From: Phyllobacterium lublinensis
GTDB taxonomy: Bacteria; Pseudomonadota; Alphaproteobacteria; Rhizobiales; Rhizobiaceae
NCBI RefSeq assembly: GCF_020164435.1
Contig: NZ_JAIUDQ010000007.1
Location: 1-64,000, forward strand
Length of the DNA stretch: 64,000 bases
Reading direction: 5' to 3'
In this document: one piece after another, positions 15,922-24,375 of the stretch
Layout of the letters: each line of letters begins with the position of its first letter
Numbering within the stretch: position 1 is the first letter of the stretch
Made by a program: the position numbers and the translations under genes
Notes under the pieces: model-generated
What the model saw: only the letters and a program-made list of their open reading frames with translations
Database searches by the model: none
What the model was told of the DNA's origin: nothing

Positions 15922-17031
15922 CTACCTTACATCCACCCAGCGCTGCTCGTTGAACGATCGTGCCATGGCATGCACGGTCCTCTCGATCTCGAGCCCGTCG
16001 GCGAATTCTATCAGATGCGCCGGCTGGCCATTGATGCGCTTGATCAGCTCATGGCACTCGATGATCTTCAAATCGTTGAAGCCCAGGCCATGGCCGGGCG
16101 CCGGAATGAACTGGCCATAGGGTTCGTGGTGCGGCGCGGTCAGGATGGTGCGGTAGCCCTGTTCGGTGGCACGGTCCGCGGTGACATAGAGCTGGAATTC
16201 GTTGGCGCGTTCCTGGTCAAACAGGATTGAGCCCCTGGAGCCGAAAACCTGCAATGCGATGCGGCCCTTGCGGCCCCAGGCGGAGCGGTTGACCTGCAGC
16301 GTGCCTGCAACACCGTTTTCCATATGCATCAGCACGCTGGCACTGTCGTAGGTTTCGACCGGACGATCACTGCCGTCCTGCGTCTTGCGGGCGGGGTAGG
16401 GCTTCGACATGTCGCACATGACCCGTGAGACGCGGCCGAATAGCGTGAACAGAAGCGAGAGCGGATGCACCGCAAAATCGTCGAGCGCGCCATAACCGGA
16501 TGTAGCCGCGTGCTTCCAGTAGAACAGCGCATCGGGGTCGGCCATGAAGTCTTCATCCATCTCGATGCGCAGGTGATTGACATCGCCGATCACCTTTTCG
16601 GCGAGGAGCTTGCGGATGTGGCGAATGGCCGGGCCTTGGATATAGTTGTAGCCAAGCGCTGCGACCTTTCCGGATGCGTTTGCTGCCGAGAGCATGGCCT
16701 CCGCATCGTTGAAGGAGGGCGCCATCGGCTTTTCGCACCAGACATGCTTGCCGGCCTTGAGCGCTGCAATGGCCATTTCCGGATGAAACTGGTTTGGCGT
16801 GGTGACGGAGACGACATTGACTTCCGGGTCATCGATGACCGAGCGCCAGTCACCCGAGCCTTTCGCAAAACCGAACTCGTTGGCGCGGCGCACCGCGAGT
16901 TCCGGATTGGCCTCGCCGAGGTGCACCAGGCGCACAGGCGCGACATCGCCGAACACGGCGCGAACCGAGTTCCAGGCCAGCGCGTGGCATTTGCCCATGA
17001 ATCCCGTTCCGATCAATCCTACACCTAACAT
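15922..17031 (-). CDS. Gfo/Idh/MocA-family dehydrogenase
   Basis: A 369-residue oxidoreductase with N-terminal Rossmann motif 'GLIGTGFMGKCHA', the 'WCEKPMA' motif near residue 100 and 'GALDDFAVHPLSLLF' with Asp and His in the substrate site near residue 185. The start at 17031 has GGAGAG upstream. It is likely to oxidise a second inositol isomer, scyllo-inosamine or a related inosose, as does MocA of rhizopine clusters; the substrate is inferred. It diverges from iolR and the shared spacer carries IolR-like half-sites. The end of the gene has been copied into the adjacent tandem duplication. Confidence 0.78.
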   Translation of the reverse strand: MLGVGLIGTGFMGKCHALAWNSVRAVFGDVAPVRLVHLGEANPELAVRRANEFGFAKGSGDWRSVIDDPEVNVVSVTTPNQFHPEMAIAALKAGKHVWCEKPMAPSFNDAEAMLSAANASGKVAALGYNYIQGPAIRHIRKLLAEKVIGDVNHLRIEMDEDFMADPDALFYWKHAATSGYGALDDFAVHPLSLLFTLFGRVSRVMCDMSKPYPARKTQDGSDRPVETYDSASVLMHMENGVAGTLQVNRSAWGRKGRIALQVFGSRGSILFDQERANEFQLYVTADRATEQGYRTILTAPHHEPYGQFIPAPGHGLGFNDLKIIECHELIKRINGQPAHLIEFADGLEIERTVHAMARSFNEQRWVDVR

Positions 17032-17059
17032 CGCTCTCTCCACGCTTGCAGTTTCCGAT

Positions 17060-17092
17060 TGAAATAATCTATAACAGGACAAAATGGAATAA
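17060..17092. promoter_or_regulatory. IolR-like half-sites in divergent spacer
   Basis: TGAAATAA (17060-17067) and TGGAATAA (17085-17092) form a direct repeat between the mocA-like gene and iolR. The second lies in AAAATGGAATAA, identical over 12 bases to the site before ibpA. This fits autoregulation by the RpiR-type repressor. The spacing is one reason for only moderate confidence. Confidence 0.45.
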
Positions 17093-17151
17093 CTGATCCG
17101 TCTTGATACAAATATTTTACAACAAGGACGCGGGTAAGAGGGAGCGATTTG

Positions 17152-17994
17152 GTGGGCAGCATGGATAATGACGTCGCATTACCGCGGGATTTTGATGCGT
17201 TGCGCACCATGATCCTCGATCGCCGTGAGGCCCTGCCGAAGCGTCTCGCCCAAATAGCTGCGTACGCGCTCAGCAACCCGGACGAGATTGCTTTCGGGAC
17301 AGCGGCGAGCATCGCCCAGACTGCGGGCGTCCAGCCCTCTACGCTGATCCGCTTTGCCCAGCATCTCGGCTTCGACGGCTTCACGAGCCTGCAGTCGGTG
17401 TTCCGTGAGCGCTTGCGTGAACGGCAGGTTTCCTATGAAGAACGCCTTTCGGCATTGCGTGGCGACACGCACGGCCTCTCCAAGAACCGCGTTATACTCA
17501 ACGGGTTCCTCACGGCAGCAAGCCACTCCATCGAGACAATTTCGCATAATGTCGAAGAAGAGGTGCTGGAAGCGGCCGTCAACATCCTGGCGGGCGCCGA
17601 GACGATCTATCTGATTGCGCGGCGCCGCTCCTACCCGATCACCGCCTATATGGCCTATGCCTTCGGCAAGCTGAAAATTCGCAACCAGCTGATCGAATCA
17701 ACGGCGGGTATCGATCCGGAAATACTCTCATTCGCCAACCCCAAGGATGCCGCCATCGCCATCAGCTTCTCCCCCTATGCCTCGGCGACAATCGAGCACG
17801 CGGCAGCCCTGGCGGCGCGAAATGTGCCGGTCGTGGCTATTACCGACAGTGCGTTCTCGCCACTCGCCCAGTCGGCGAAGGTATGGTTCGAGGCGGCGGA
17901 AGGCGACTTTTCCGGCTTCCGCTCGCTATCCGGCACCATGGCCCTCGCGATGGCGCTGACGGTGAGTGTCGCGGAAAAGCGGCGGAGCTTGTGA
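17152..17994 (+). CDS. iolR: RpiR-family regulator of inositol genes
   Basis: A protein of about 280 residues with an N-terminal RpiR helix-turn-helix ('ASIAQTAGVQPSTLIRFAQHLGF') and a C-terminal SIS sugar-isomerase domain ('AISFSPYASATIEHA', 'NVPVVAITDS'). In rhizobia this family supplies IolR, the repressor of inositol genes, whose effector is a phosphorylated pathway intermediate. A GTG at 17152 has GAGGGAG seven bases upstream; the ATG at 17161 is an alternative. It diverges from the mocA-like gene and lies before iolC, with TGRAATAA half-sites in the surrounding spacers. Confidence 0.85.
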   Translation: MGSMDNDVALPRDFDALRTMILDRREALPKRLAQIAAYALSNPDEIAFGTAASIAQTAGVQPSTLIRFAQHLGFDGFTSLQSVFRERLRERQVSYEERLSALRGDTHGLSKNRVILNGFLTAASHSIETISHNVEEEVLEAAVNILAGAETIYLIARRRSYPITAYMAYAFGKLKIRNQLIESTAGIDPEILSFANPKDAAIAISFSPYASATIEHAAALAARNVPVVAITDSAFSPLAQSAKVWFEAAEGDFSGFRSLSGTMALAMALTVSVAEKRRSL

Positions 17995-18016
17995 TTCAAA
18001 TACAATTACCGCGCCT

Positions 18017-18145
18017 GTGCGTGGTTCCCCCTTCGACAGGCTCAGGAAGCTTACCATGAGGGGCGTAGAGGATTGCAGGGCGCCACGGTGTGCGATTGGC
18101 ATCGCAACCAGACCGCGCCCTCGCCAACAATGTCGAACCACGCAC
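18017..18145. repeat. Long palindromic intergenic element, copy C
   Basis: A 129-base diverged copy of the element at 15476-15606. It begins GTGCGTGGTTC and ends GTCGAACCACGCAC, with inner GCTTACCATGAGGG. It lies between iolR and iolC in a 302-base spacer that otherwise holds only the iolC promoter region. Confidence 0.7.
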
Positions 18146-18210
18146 AATGATTTTGCAGCATCTGAATCGCCTTCAAACGATAGAATCTGAAAAAGAACAG
18201 GCATTCCATA

Positions 18211-18250
18211 TTGACGATTCGATAGAATTATTATTTCATATAGGAAAATT
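18211..18250 (+). promoter_or_regulatory. Promoter and possible IolR site before iolC
   Basis: A possible -35 TTGACG lies at 18211-18216. TTATTTCA at 18231-18238 is the inverse of the TGAAATAA half-site in the iolR spacer, and GGAAAATTCC, a 10-base perfect palindrome, follows at 18243-18252. The position suits repression of the iolCDEB operon by IolR. Confidence 0.4.
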
Positions 18251-18296
18251 CCTGGCCACTTGATGCCGGACACTTCAGCCTATCGGGAGGACTATC

Positions 18297-20225
18297 ATGG
18301 ACAGAACTGATGCGAGCAAGCCGCTTGACGTCATCACGATAGGCCGTTCGTCGGTTGATCTTTATGGCCAGCAGATCGGCTCACGCCTGGAGGATATCGC
18401 GTCCTTTGCCAAATCCGTTGGCGGCTGCCCGGCCAACATTGCCGTGGGCACGGCGCGTCTCGGCCTGCGCTCGGCACTTCTGTCGCGGGTCGGCGATGAA
18501 CAGATGGGAAGGTTCATCCGCGAACAGATGGCGCGTGAAGGCGTTGCCACCGATGGCGTAATCACGGATCCGGAGCGGCTCTCGGCGCTGGTCATCCTGT
18601 CGGTCGAGAACGACAAAAGCTTCCCGCTGATCTTCTATCGCGAGAATTGCGCCGACATGGCACTGAACGAGGGCGACGTCGATCCGGCTTTCATCCAGTC
18701 GGCGCGTGCCGTTGTCGTGACCGGAACGCACTTCTCCAAGCCCAACACCGACGCTGCGCAGCGCAAGGCCATCCGCCTGATGAAAGAAGCAGGCGGCAAG
18801 GTGGTGTTCGATATCGATTATCGGCCAAACCTGTGGGGGCTTGCCGGACACGCGGCAGGGGACAGCCGCTACATTGCGTCCGACGCCGTTTCCAATCACC
18901 TGAAGACTGTGCTTGCCGATTGCGACCTGATCGTCGGCACCGAGGAAGAAGTACTGATCGCCTCGGGAGAGGCCGACTTGCTCAGCGCCTTGAAGACAAT
19001 TCGGGCGCTTTCAGGCGGCACCATTGTGCTGAAGCGTGGCCCGATGGGCTGCATCGTCTATGAAGGGGCGATTTCCGACAATCTCGAGGATGGCATTGTC
19101 GGCAAGGGCTTTCCGATCGAGGTCTTCAACGTCCTTGGCGCAGGGGATGCCTTCATGTCGGGCTTCCTGCGCGGCTGGCTCGGTGGCGAGCCATTGGCAA
19201 CGGCGGCGACCTGGGCCAATGCCTGTGGGGCCTTTGCGGTTTCGCGGCTGTTGTGCGCGCCGGAAATTCCGACTTTCGAGGAACTGCAGTATTTCCTCAA
19301 GCACGGCAGCCCGCACCATGCACTGCGCAAGGATGAGGCGATCAACCACGTGCATTGGGCAACGACGCGCCGGCATGAAATCCCGTCAATGATGGCCTTC
19401 GCCATCGATCACCGGGTGCAGCTCGAAGACCTTGCGCAGAAGCTTGGCGCGGATGCAGACAAAATCCATGCGTTCAAGGAACTGGCGGTAAAGGCGGCGG
19501 CGAAAGTGGCCAATGGCCGCAGCGGCTATGGCATGCTGCTCGACGAGAAGTTCGGCCGGGAGGCGATGTTCGAATTCGCCCGCCACAATTTCGACTGGCT
19601 GGGGCGTCCCGTAGAATTGCCGGGTTCGCGGCCGCTCCGATTCGAGTTCTCACAGGATATTGGCTCGCAATTGGCGGAATGGCCGGTCGACCATTGCATC
19701 AAGTGCCTGTGCTTCTACCGGCCGGATGATCCGGCGGAACTGAAGGCGGAGCAGCAGGCAAAGTTGCGCACCCTGTTCGAGGCGGCGCGCAAGGTCGGGC
19801 GCGAACTGCTGATTGAAATCATCGCCGGCAAGCACGGCAAGCTCGACGACAACACCATTCCCCAGGCGCTCGAGGAGCTCTATGCGCTCGGCATCAAGCC
19901 TGACTGGTGGAAACTTGAGCCGCAGGCATCCGCGGCCGCTTGGAGGCAGATCGAGTCCGTGATCGCGAAGCATGATCCCTGGTGCCGCGGCGTGGTGCTG
20001 CTCGGACTTGAAGCTCCCCAGGACGAACTGGAGGCCGCATTCGCCGCAACGGCCGATGCGCCGGTGGTGAAGGGCTTCGCCGTAGGGCGTACATTGTTCA
20101 TGGATGCGGCCGAAAACTGGCTCTCCGGTCGCATTTCCGATGAGGCTGCCATTGACGACATGGCCGATCGTTTCGAAAAATTGACCAAGGCCTGGCTTGC
20201 CAGCCGCAACAGACAAGCGGCATAG
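18297..20225 (+). CDS. iolC: Bifunctional 5-dehydro-2-deoxygluconokinase / DUF2090 aldolase-like protein
   Basis: A 642-residue fusion. Residues about 10-330 are a PfkB-type sugar kinase with 'GGCPANIAVG' and the catalytic 'LGAGDAFMSGF'. Residues about 340-640 are a DUF2090 domain, which resembles class I aldolases. IolC phosphorylates 5-dehydro-2-deoxy-D-gluconate; the C-terminal part is thought to cleave the product to malonate semialdehyde and DHAP, replacing IolJ. No separate iolJ is seen in the window, which agrees with this. GGGAGGA precedes the ATG, and iolD follows 26 bases after the stop. Confidence 0.88.
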   Translation: MDRTDASKPLDVITIGRSSVDLYGQQIGSRLEDIASFAKSVGGCPANIAVGTARLGLRSALLSRVGDEQMGRFIREQMAREGVATDGVITDPERLSALVILSVENDKSFPLIFYRENCADMALNEGDVDPAFIQSARAVVVTGTHFSKPNTDAAQRKAIRLMKEAGGKVVFDIDYRPNLWGLAGHAAGDSRYIASDAVSNHLKTVLADCDLIVGTEEEVLIASGEADLLSALKTIRALSGGTIVLKRGPMGCIVYEGAISDNLEDGIVGKGFPIEVFNVLGAGDAFMSGFLRGWLGGEPLATAATWANACGAFAVSRLLCAPEIPTFEELQYFLKHGSPHHALRKDEAINHVHWATTRRHEIPSMMAFAIDHRVQLEDLAQKLGADADKIHAFKELAVKAAAKVANGRSGYGMLLDEKFGREAMFEFARHNFDWLGRPVELPGSRPLRFEFSQDIGSQLAEWPVDHCIKCLCFYRPDDPAELKAEQQAKLRTLFEAARKVGRELLIEIIAGKHGKLDDNTIPQALEELYALGIKPDWWKLEPQASAAAWRQIESVIAKHDPWCRGVVLLGLEAPQDELEAAFAATADAPVVKGFAVGRTLFMDAAENWLSGRISDEAAIDDMADRFEKLTKAWLASRNRQAA

Positions 20226-20251
20226 CAGAGATAGCCTGGGAGGAGAGTAAC

Positions 20252-22102
20252 ATGACCAAGACGATACGCCTGACGATGGCTCAGGCCCTGACGCGCTTTC
20301 TCAGCCGGCAGATGACGATTGTGGATGGGAAGAAGATGCCGGTTTTCGCCGGTGTCTGGGCCATTTTCGGCCACGGCAATGTCGCTGGCATCGGTGAGGC
20401 GCTTTACCAGGTGCAGGAAGAGCTGCCGACCTACCGGGCGCACAACGAACAGGCCATGGCGCATGCGGCTATCGCCTTTGCCAAGGCGACGTTTCGCCGG
20501 CGCATGATGGCGGTGACGAGTTCCGTCGGCCCCGGCGCAACGAACATGGTGACGGCAGCCGCGCTCGCGCATGTCAATCGACTGCCACTCCTGCTCCTGC
20601 CGGGCGACGTCTTTGCCAACCGACTGCCGGACCCGGTCCTGCAGCAGGTTGAATCATTCGGTGATGGTACGGTTTCGGCGAATGACTGCTTCCGCCCTGT
20701 CTCGCGTTATTTCGACCGCATCACGCGCCCCGAGCAGATCATACCTGCCCTGCAGCGAACGATGACCGTGCTCACCGATCCTGCAGAATGCGGGCCTGTA
20801 ACGCTGGCCCTCTGCCAGGATGTGCAGGCGGAAGCCTATGACTATCCTGAAAGCTTTTTCGAGGAGAGGCTTTGGGCGCCGAGGCGACCGCGGCCCGATG
20901 TTGGCGAACTTGCCGCTGCAATCGGCGCGCTCCGCTCGGCCGAAAAGCCGCTGGTGATCGCCGGCGGCGGGGTCATCTATTCCGAAGCCTCCAGGGAACT
21001 CGCCGATTTCGTCGAGGCGGCCGGAATTCCGGTCTGCGAAACCCAAGGCGGCAAATCTTCGCTGCCCGACCGGCACCCGCTCAACATGGCGGCTGTCGGC
21101 GTCACTGGGACGTCCGCAGCCAACCGGCTGGCGCAAGAAGCCGATGTCATCCTCGCGGTCGGAACCCGGCTCCAGGACTTCACCACCGGTTCCTGGGCGC
21201 TGTTCCAGAACAGCGAGAAGACCTTCATCGGGCTCAACATCCAACCGTTCGATGCGGCCAAGCACCGGGCCTTGCCTCTGGTCGCTGACGCACGGGAGGG
21301 GCTGGTCGAGCTTGCCGCCGGGCTCAAGGACTATCGCGCGCCGAAAAGCTGGACTGAGAAAGCCGAGAATGGCAAGGCGGACTGGCAGAGAGCTGCGGCA
21401 AAGGTCACAGGCGCGACAAATGTGTCGCTGCCATCCGATGCGCAGGTCATCGGTGCCGTTCAACGAACCATGGGCAGCGAAGCAACAGTCCTGCACGCGG
21501 CAGGCGGTCTGCCCGGCGAAATGCACAAGCTGTGGCAGGCGGGCGCGCCGGGATCGTACCATGCCGAATACGGCTTTTCCTGCATGGGTTACGAGATTGC
21601 AGGCGGACTTGGCACCAAGATGGCGAAGCCGGACGACGAAGTTGTCGTCATGATCGGCGACGGGTCCTACCTGATGCTCAATTCCGAGATCGCAACGTCG
21701 GTCATGCTCGGCCACAAGATCAATATCGTGCTCCTCGACAATCGCGGCTATGGCTGCATCAACCGGTTGCAGATGGGCACTGGCGGCGCCAACTTCAACA
21801 ATCTGCTGAAGGACTCGAAGCATGAGATCCTGCCGGATATCGACTTTGCCGCGCATGCGCGAAGCCTCGGGGCGATCGCCGAGAAGGTGAGCTCCATTGC
21901 CGACATGGAGAGCGCTCTGGAGCGGGCCAAACGCAACGACCGAACGACGGTCATCGTCATCGATACCGACCCCCTCATATCCACCGAGGAGGGTGGATTC
22001 TGGTGGGATGTCGCCGTCCCGGAAGTCAGCAAGCGCAGCGAGGTCAATGCCAAGCGCAAGGCCTATGAGGAAGCGATCAGGCTTAGGTCGGTCGGGAACT
22101 AG
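20252..22102 (+). CDS. iolD: 3D-(3,5/4)-trihydroxycyclohexane-1,2-dione hydrolase
   Basis: A 616-residue thiamine-diphosphate enzyme of the acetolactate synthase type. The N-terminal domain has the cofactor glutamate in 'YRAHNEQAMAHAA'. The C-terminal domain has the ThDP/Mg motif beginning 'GDGSYLMLNSEIATSV' and ending in 'LLDNRGYGCI'. It opens the inositol ring by hydrolysing the diketone made by IolE. GGGAGGAGAG precedes the ATG. It belongs to one operon with iolC upstream and, after a 220-base spacer with an inverted repeat, iolE. Confidence 0.9.
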   Translation: MTKTIRLTMAQALTRFLSRQMTIVDGKKMPVFAGVWAIFGHGNVAGIGEALYQVQEELPTYRAHNEQAMAHAAIAFAKATFRRRMMAVTSSVGPGATNMVTAAALAHVNRLPLLLLPGDVFANRLPDPVLQQVESFGDGTVSANDCFRPVSRYFDRITRPEQIIPALQRTMTVLTDPAECGPVTLALCQDVQAEAYDYPESFFEERLWAPRRPRPDVGELAAAIGALRSAEKPLVIAGGGVIYSEASRELADFVEAAGIPVCETQGGKSSLPDRHPLNMAAVGVTGTSAANRLAQEADVILAVGTRLQDFTTGSWALFQNSEKTFIGLNIQPFDAAKHRALPLVADAREGLVELAAGLKDYRAPKSWTEKAENGKADWQRAAAKVTGATNVSLPSDAQVIGAVQRTMGSEATVLHAAGGLPGEMHKLWQAGAPGSYHAEYGFSCMGYEIAGGLGTKMAKPDDEVVVMIGDGSYLMLNSEIATSVMLGHKINIVLLDNRGYGCINRLQMGTGGANFNNLLKDSKHEILPDIDFAAHARSLGAIAEKVSSIADMESALERAKRNDRTTVIVIDTDPLISTEEGGFWWDVAVPEVSKRSEVNAKRKAYEEAIRLRSVGN

Positions 22103-22150
22103 GATGAGTTTGGAATGCTTTGCTACTCCTCTGCCATCCTTAGCTTTCAT

Positions 22151-22242
22151 CCGTCATCCTCGGGCTTGATCCGAGGATCCAGCCATCGCTCGGTATCGCG
22201 AACTAGAAAAATGGATCCTCGGGTCAAGCCCGAAGATGACGG
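22151..22242. repeat. Large inverted repeat between iolD and iolE
   Basis: Arm 22151-22180 (starting CCGTCATCCTCGGGCTTGA) is matched in reverse by arm 22213-22242 (ending CCGAAGATGACGG), with few mismatches over 30 bases and a 32-base loop. This ATCCTCGGGTCAAGCCCGAGGATGACGG type of palindrome is a common intergenic repeat in alphaproteobacteria. It may affect mRNA stability within the operon. Confidence 0.75.
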
Positions 22243-22322
22243 AGAGAACAGCGTGGAATAACACTACTCGTCCCCGGAGCAGCAAACCAACAACAAATGC
22301 AAGTATCAATTGGAGTAATGAC

Positions 22323-23240
22323 GTGAAGGCAAAACTGGGCATGTCCCCGATCGCATGGTGGAACGATGATCTCGCGGAGCTCAGCGACGACGTTTCGCTG
22401 GAGGAGTGCCTGCGCCAATCGCGTTCTGCGGGCTTTACCGGCATGGAAATGGGCCGCCGTTTTCCGAACGATCCGGATGTGATGCTGCCGATCCTGCGCG
22501 AGGCGGATGTTACGCTGTGCGGCGGCTGGTTCTCGGGTACGCTGGTTGACGAGGATCTGGCAAAGAACAAGGACCGCATCCAGCCGATGATCGACTTGTT
22601 CAAGGCCGTGAATGCACCCTGCATCGTCTACGGCGAGGTCGGCCGCTCGATCCAGGGCGATCGATCCAAGCCGCTGGTCACCAAGCCGAAACTTGGCGAC
22701 GAGGAAATGAAGGTATATGCCCGCAAGGTCACCGAGTTCGGTGAATGGTGCGCACAGCAGGGCATGCCGCTCTCCTACCATCATCACATGGCGGCTGTGG
22801 TCGAAACCGAACCGGAACTCGACGCCTTCATGAAATATTCCGGCGAGGGTATTCCGCTCCTGCTGGATGCCGGCCACCTGGCCTTTGCCGGCGGCGATGT
22901 GCTGCGCGCAATCGACAATCATCACCGGCGGATCAACCACGTACATGTCAAGGATGTCCGCATGCCGGTGATCGACGGTCTGGACCGCTCGAGCCAGTCC
23001 TTCCTCGATGCCGTTGCCCTCGGCGCCTTCACCGTACCGGGTGACGGCTCGCTGGATTTCGGTGCAATCGTCCAAAAGTTTGCCGATTACGGCTATGAAG
23101 GCTGGTTCGTGGTCGAGGCTGAACAGGATCCGAAGAAAAATCCACCGCTCAAGATGGCGCAAGTCGGGTATAAGGAACTGATGCGGGTCATGACGGCCGC
23201 CGGCTATACGGTCGAGACCCAGGGTTTCCCCAAGGGTTGA
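22323..23240 (+). CDS. iolE: Myo-inosose-2 dehydratase
   Basis: A 305-residue TIM-barrel protein of the xylose-isomerase-like superfamily. Metal ligands of inosose dehydratases are visible: His in 'LSYHHHMAAVVETEPEL', Asp in 'LLLDAGHLAFAGG', His in 'INHVHVKDVR' and Glu in 'FVVEAEQDP'. It dehydrates scyllo-inosose to the diketone used by IolD. The start is the GTG at 22323, with TGGAG seven bases upstream; an earlier in-frame ATG at 22236 would read through the inverted repeat arm and is unlikely. Confidence 0.9.
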   Translation: MKAKLGMSPIAWWNDDLAELSDDVSLEECLRQSRSAGFTGMEMGRRFPNDPDVMLPILREADVTLCGGWFSGTLVDEDLAKNKDRIQPMIDLFKAVNAPCIVYGEVGRSIQGDRSKPLVTKPKLGDEEMKVYARKVTEFGEWCAQQGMPLSYHHHMAAVVETEPELDAFMKYSGEGIPLLLDAGHLAFAGGDVLRAIDNHHRRINHVHVKDVRMPVIDGLDRSSQSFLDAVALGAFTVPGDGSLDFGAIVQKFADYGYEGWFVVEAEQDPKKNPPLKMAQVGYKELMRVMTAAGYTVETQGFPKG

Positions 23241-23254
23241 AAAATGGGTTCGAA

Positions 23255-23467
23255 ATGAACAAAGACAGTAATCATCCCTGGTTTCGTCCGCTCTGGCGAC
23301 GCGTCGCAGTCGTCGCCTTCTGCGTTGCCTGGGCAATCTTCGAATTTGCAACCGGTACGCCGTTTTGGGGCGTGTTGGCGCTGGGCTTCGCCGCATATGG
23401 CGTCTGGCAGTTCTTTATCATCTACGATGCTTCGGAACCCGCGGCGCCAGAGGACAAATCTGATTGA
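23255..23467 (+). CDS. Small membrane protein in the iol operon
   Basis: A 70-residue protein with two hydrophobic segments, about residues 18-33 and 37-57, joined by 'TGTPFW', and an acidic C-terminus. It may belong to the small DUF3329-type membrane proteins, but I cannot place it with confidence. It starts 14 bases after iolE and is followed by iolB after 61 bases, so it is probably co-transcribed. Its role in inositol catabolism is unknown. Confidence 0.65.
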   Translation: MNKDSNHPWFRPLWRRVAVVAFCVAWAIFEFATGTPFWGVLALGFAAYGVWQFFIIYDASEPAAPEDKSD

Positions 23468-23528
23468 CGCATGATCATATCCGAAAAGTCCGACAACTTT
23501 CGGGATCATGCTGGGAAGGAGTGAAACC

Positions 23529-24326
23529 ATGTCGAAACTCTTGCTGAAGGCTAAGCCAGGCGCCGGGCATGTGGCGCATGTCACGCCCGAAAGTGCCGGC
23601 TGGACCTATGTCGGCTTTGATCTTCATCGTTCGGCGCCGGGCCAGTTGGTCGCTGGCCGCAGCGAAGACAAGGAAGTCTGCCTCGTCTTCGTTACCGGCA
23701 AGGGAGTCGTCACTGTCAACGGTCGCGATCTTGGCCTGCTCGGGGAGCGGATGTCGCCGTTCGATGGCAAGCCATGGTCAGTTTATGTGCCGGAAGGCAG
23801 CAACTGGTCGGTGACGGCGGATACGGATCTGGAACTCGCCGTTTGCTCAGCGCCGGGGCTCGGCGGCGGTCTGCCCGTCCGGGTCATTTCGCCTGACGAT
23901 CTCGGCCAGGAAACGCGCGGGAAGGGCACCAACACCCGCTACGTGACAAATATCCTGCCGGAGAACGAGCCTGCGGATTCATTGCTCGTGGTCGAAGTGA
24001 TCACCCCGGGCGGCCATACGTCCAGCTATCCGCCGCACAAGCACGACCATGATAACCTTCCGGCCGAATCCTACCTGGAGGAGACTTACTACCACCGTTT
24101 CAACCCGCCTCAAGGGTTCGGATTCCAGCGGGTCTATACCGATGACAGGTCACTGGATGAAGCGATGGCGATCGAGGATGGTGACGTCGTCATGGTCCCC
24201 AAGGGCTATCACCCCTGCGCCGCGTGCCATGGCTATGATCTCTATTACCTCAATGTGATGGCTGGTCCAAAGCGCACCTGGAAATTTCACAATGCTGTGG
24301 AGCATGAGTGGCTGATGAATCGGTGA
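23529..24326 (+). CDS. iolB: 5-deoxy-glucuronate isomerase
   Basis: A 265-residue protein of the KduI/IolB cupin family. Metal-binding residues lie in 'SSYPPHKHDHD' and 'ESYLEETYYHRFNPPQGFGFQRVY' (first part), with another histidine in 'VPKGYHPCAACHGYDLYYLN'. It converts 5-deoxy-D-glucuronate, the IolD product, to 5-dehydro-2-deoxygluconate, the IolC substrate. AAGGAG precedes the ATG at 23529. It closes the iolC-D-E-B operon and is followed by a small hairpin repeat. Confidence 0.92.
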   Translation: MSKLLLKAKPGAGHVAHVTPESAGWTYVGFDLHRSAPGQLVAGRSEDKEVCLVFVTGKGVVTVNGRDLGLLGERMSPFDGKPWSVYVPEGSNWSVTADTDLELAVCSAPGLGGGLPVRVISPDDLGQETRGKGTNTRYVTNILPENEPADSLLVVEVITPGGHTSSYPPHKHDHDNLPAESYLEETYYHRFNPPQGFGFQRVYTDDRSLDEAMAIEDGDVVMVPKGYHPCAACHGYDLYYLNVMAGPKRTWKFHNAVEHEWLMNR

Positions 24327-24344
24327 GCTGCGAGCATGCCGATC

Positions 24345-24367
24345 ATCTCTCCCCTTGAGGGAGAGAT
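24345..24367. repeat. CTCCCC/GGGGAG hairpin repeat, copy 2
   Basis: ATCTCTCCC (24345-24353) pairs perfectly with GGGAGAGAT (24359-24367). It lies between the convergent iolB and nrsF genes, so it may also stop transcription. Confidence 0.6.
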
Positions 24368-24375
24368 AGGCGCAG

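Noticed and set aside
15922-17031. Gfo/Idh gene considered as a second iolG
   Set aside because: iolG is already next to the transporter, and this protein is longer and diverged. I kept a family-level name because the substrate is open.
20654-22150. Open frame of 498 codons on the minus strand opposite iolD
   Set aside because: iolD on the plus strand has full family motifs and a ribosome site; the antisense frame has neither.
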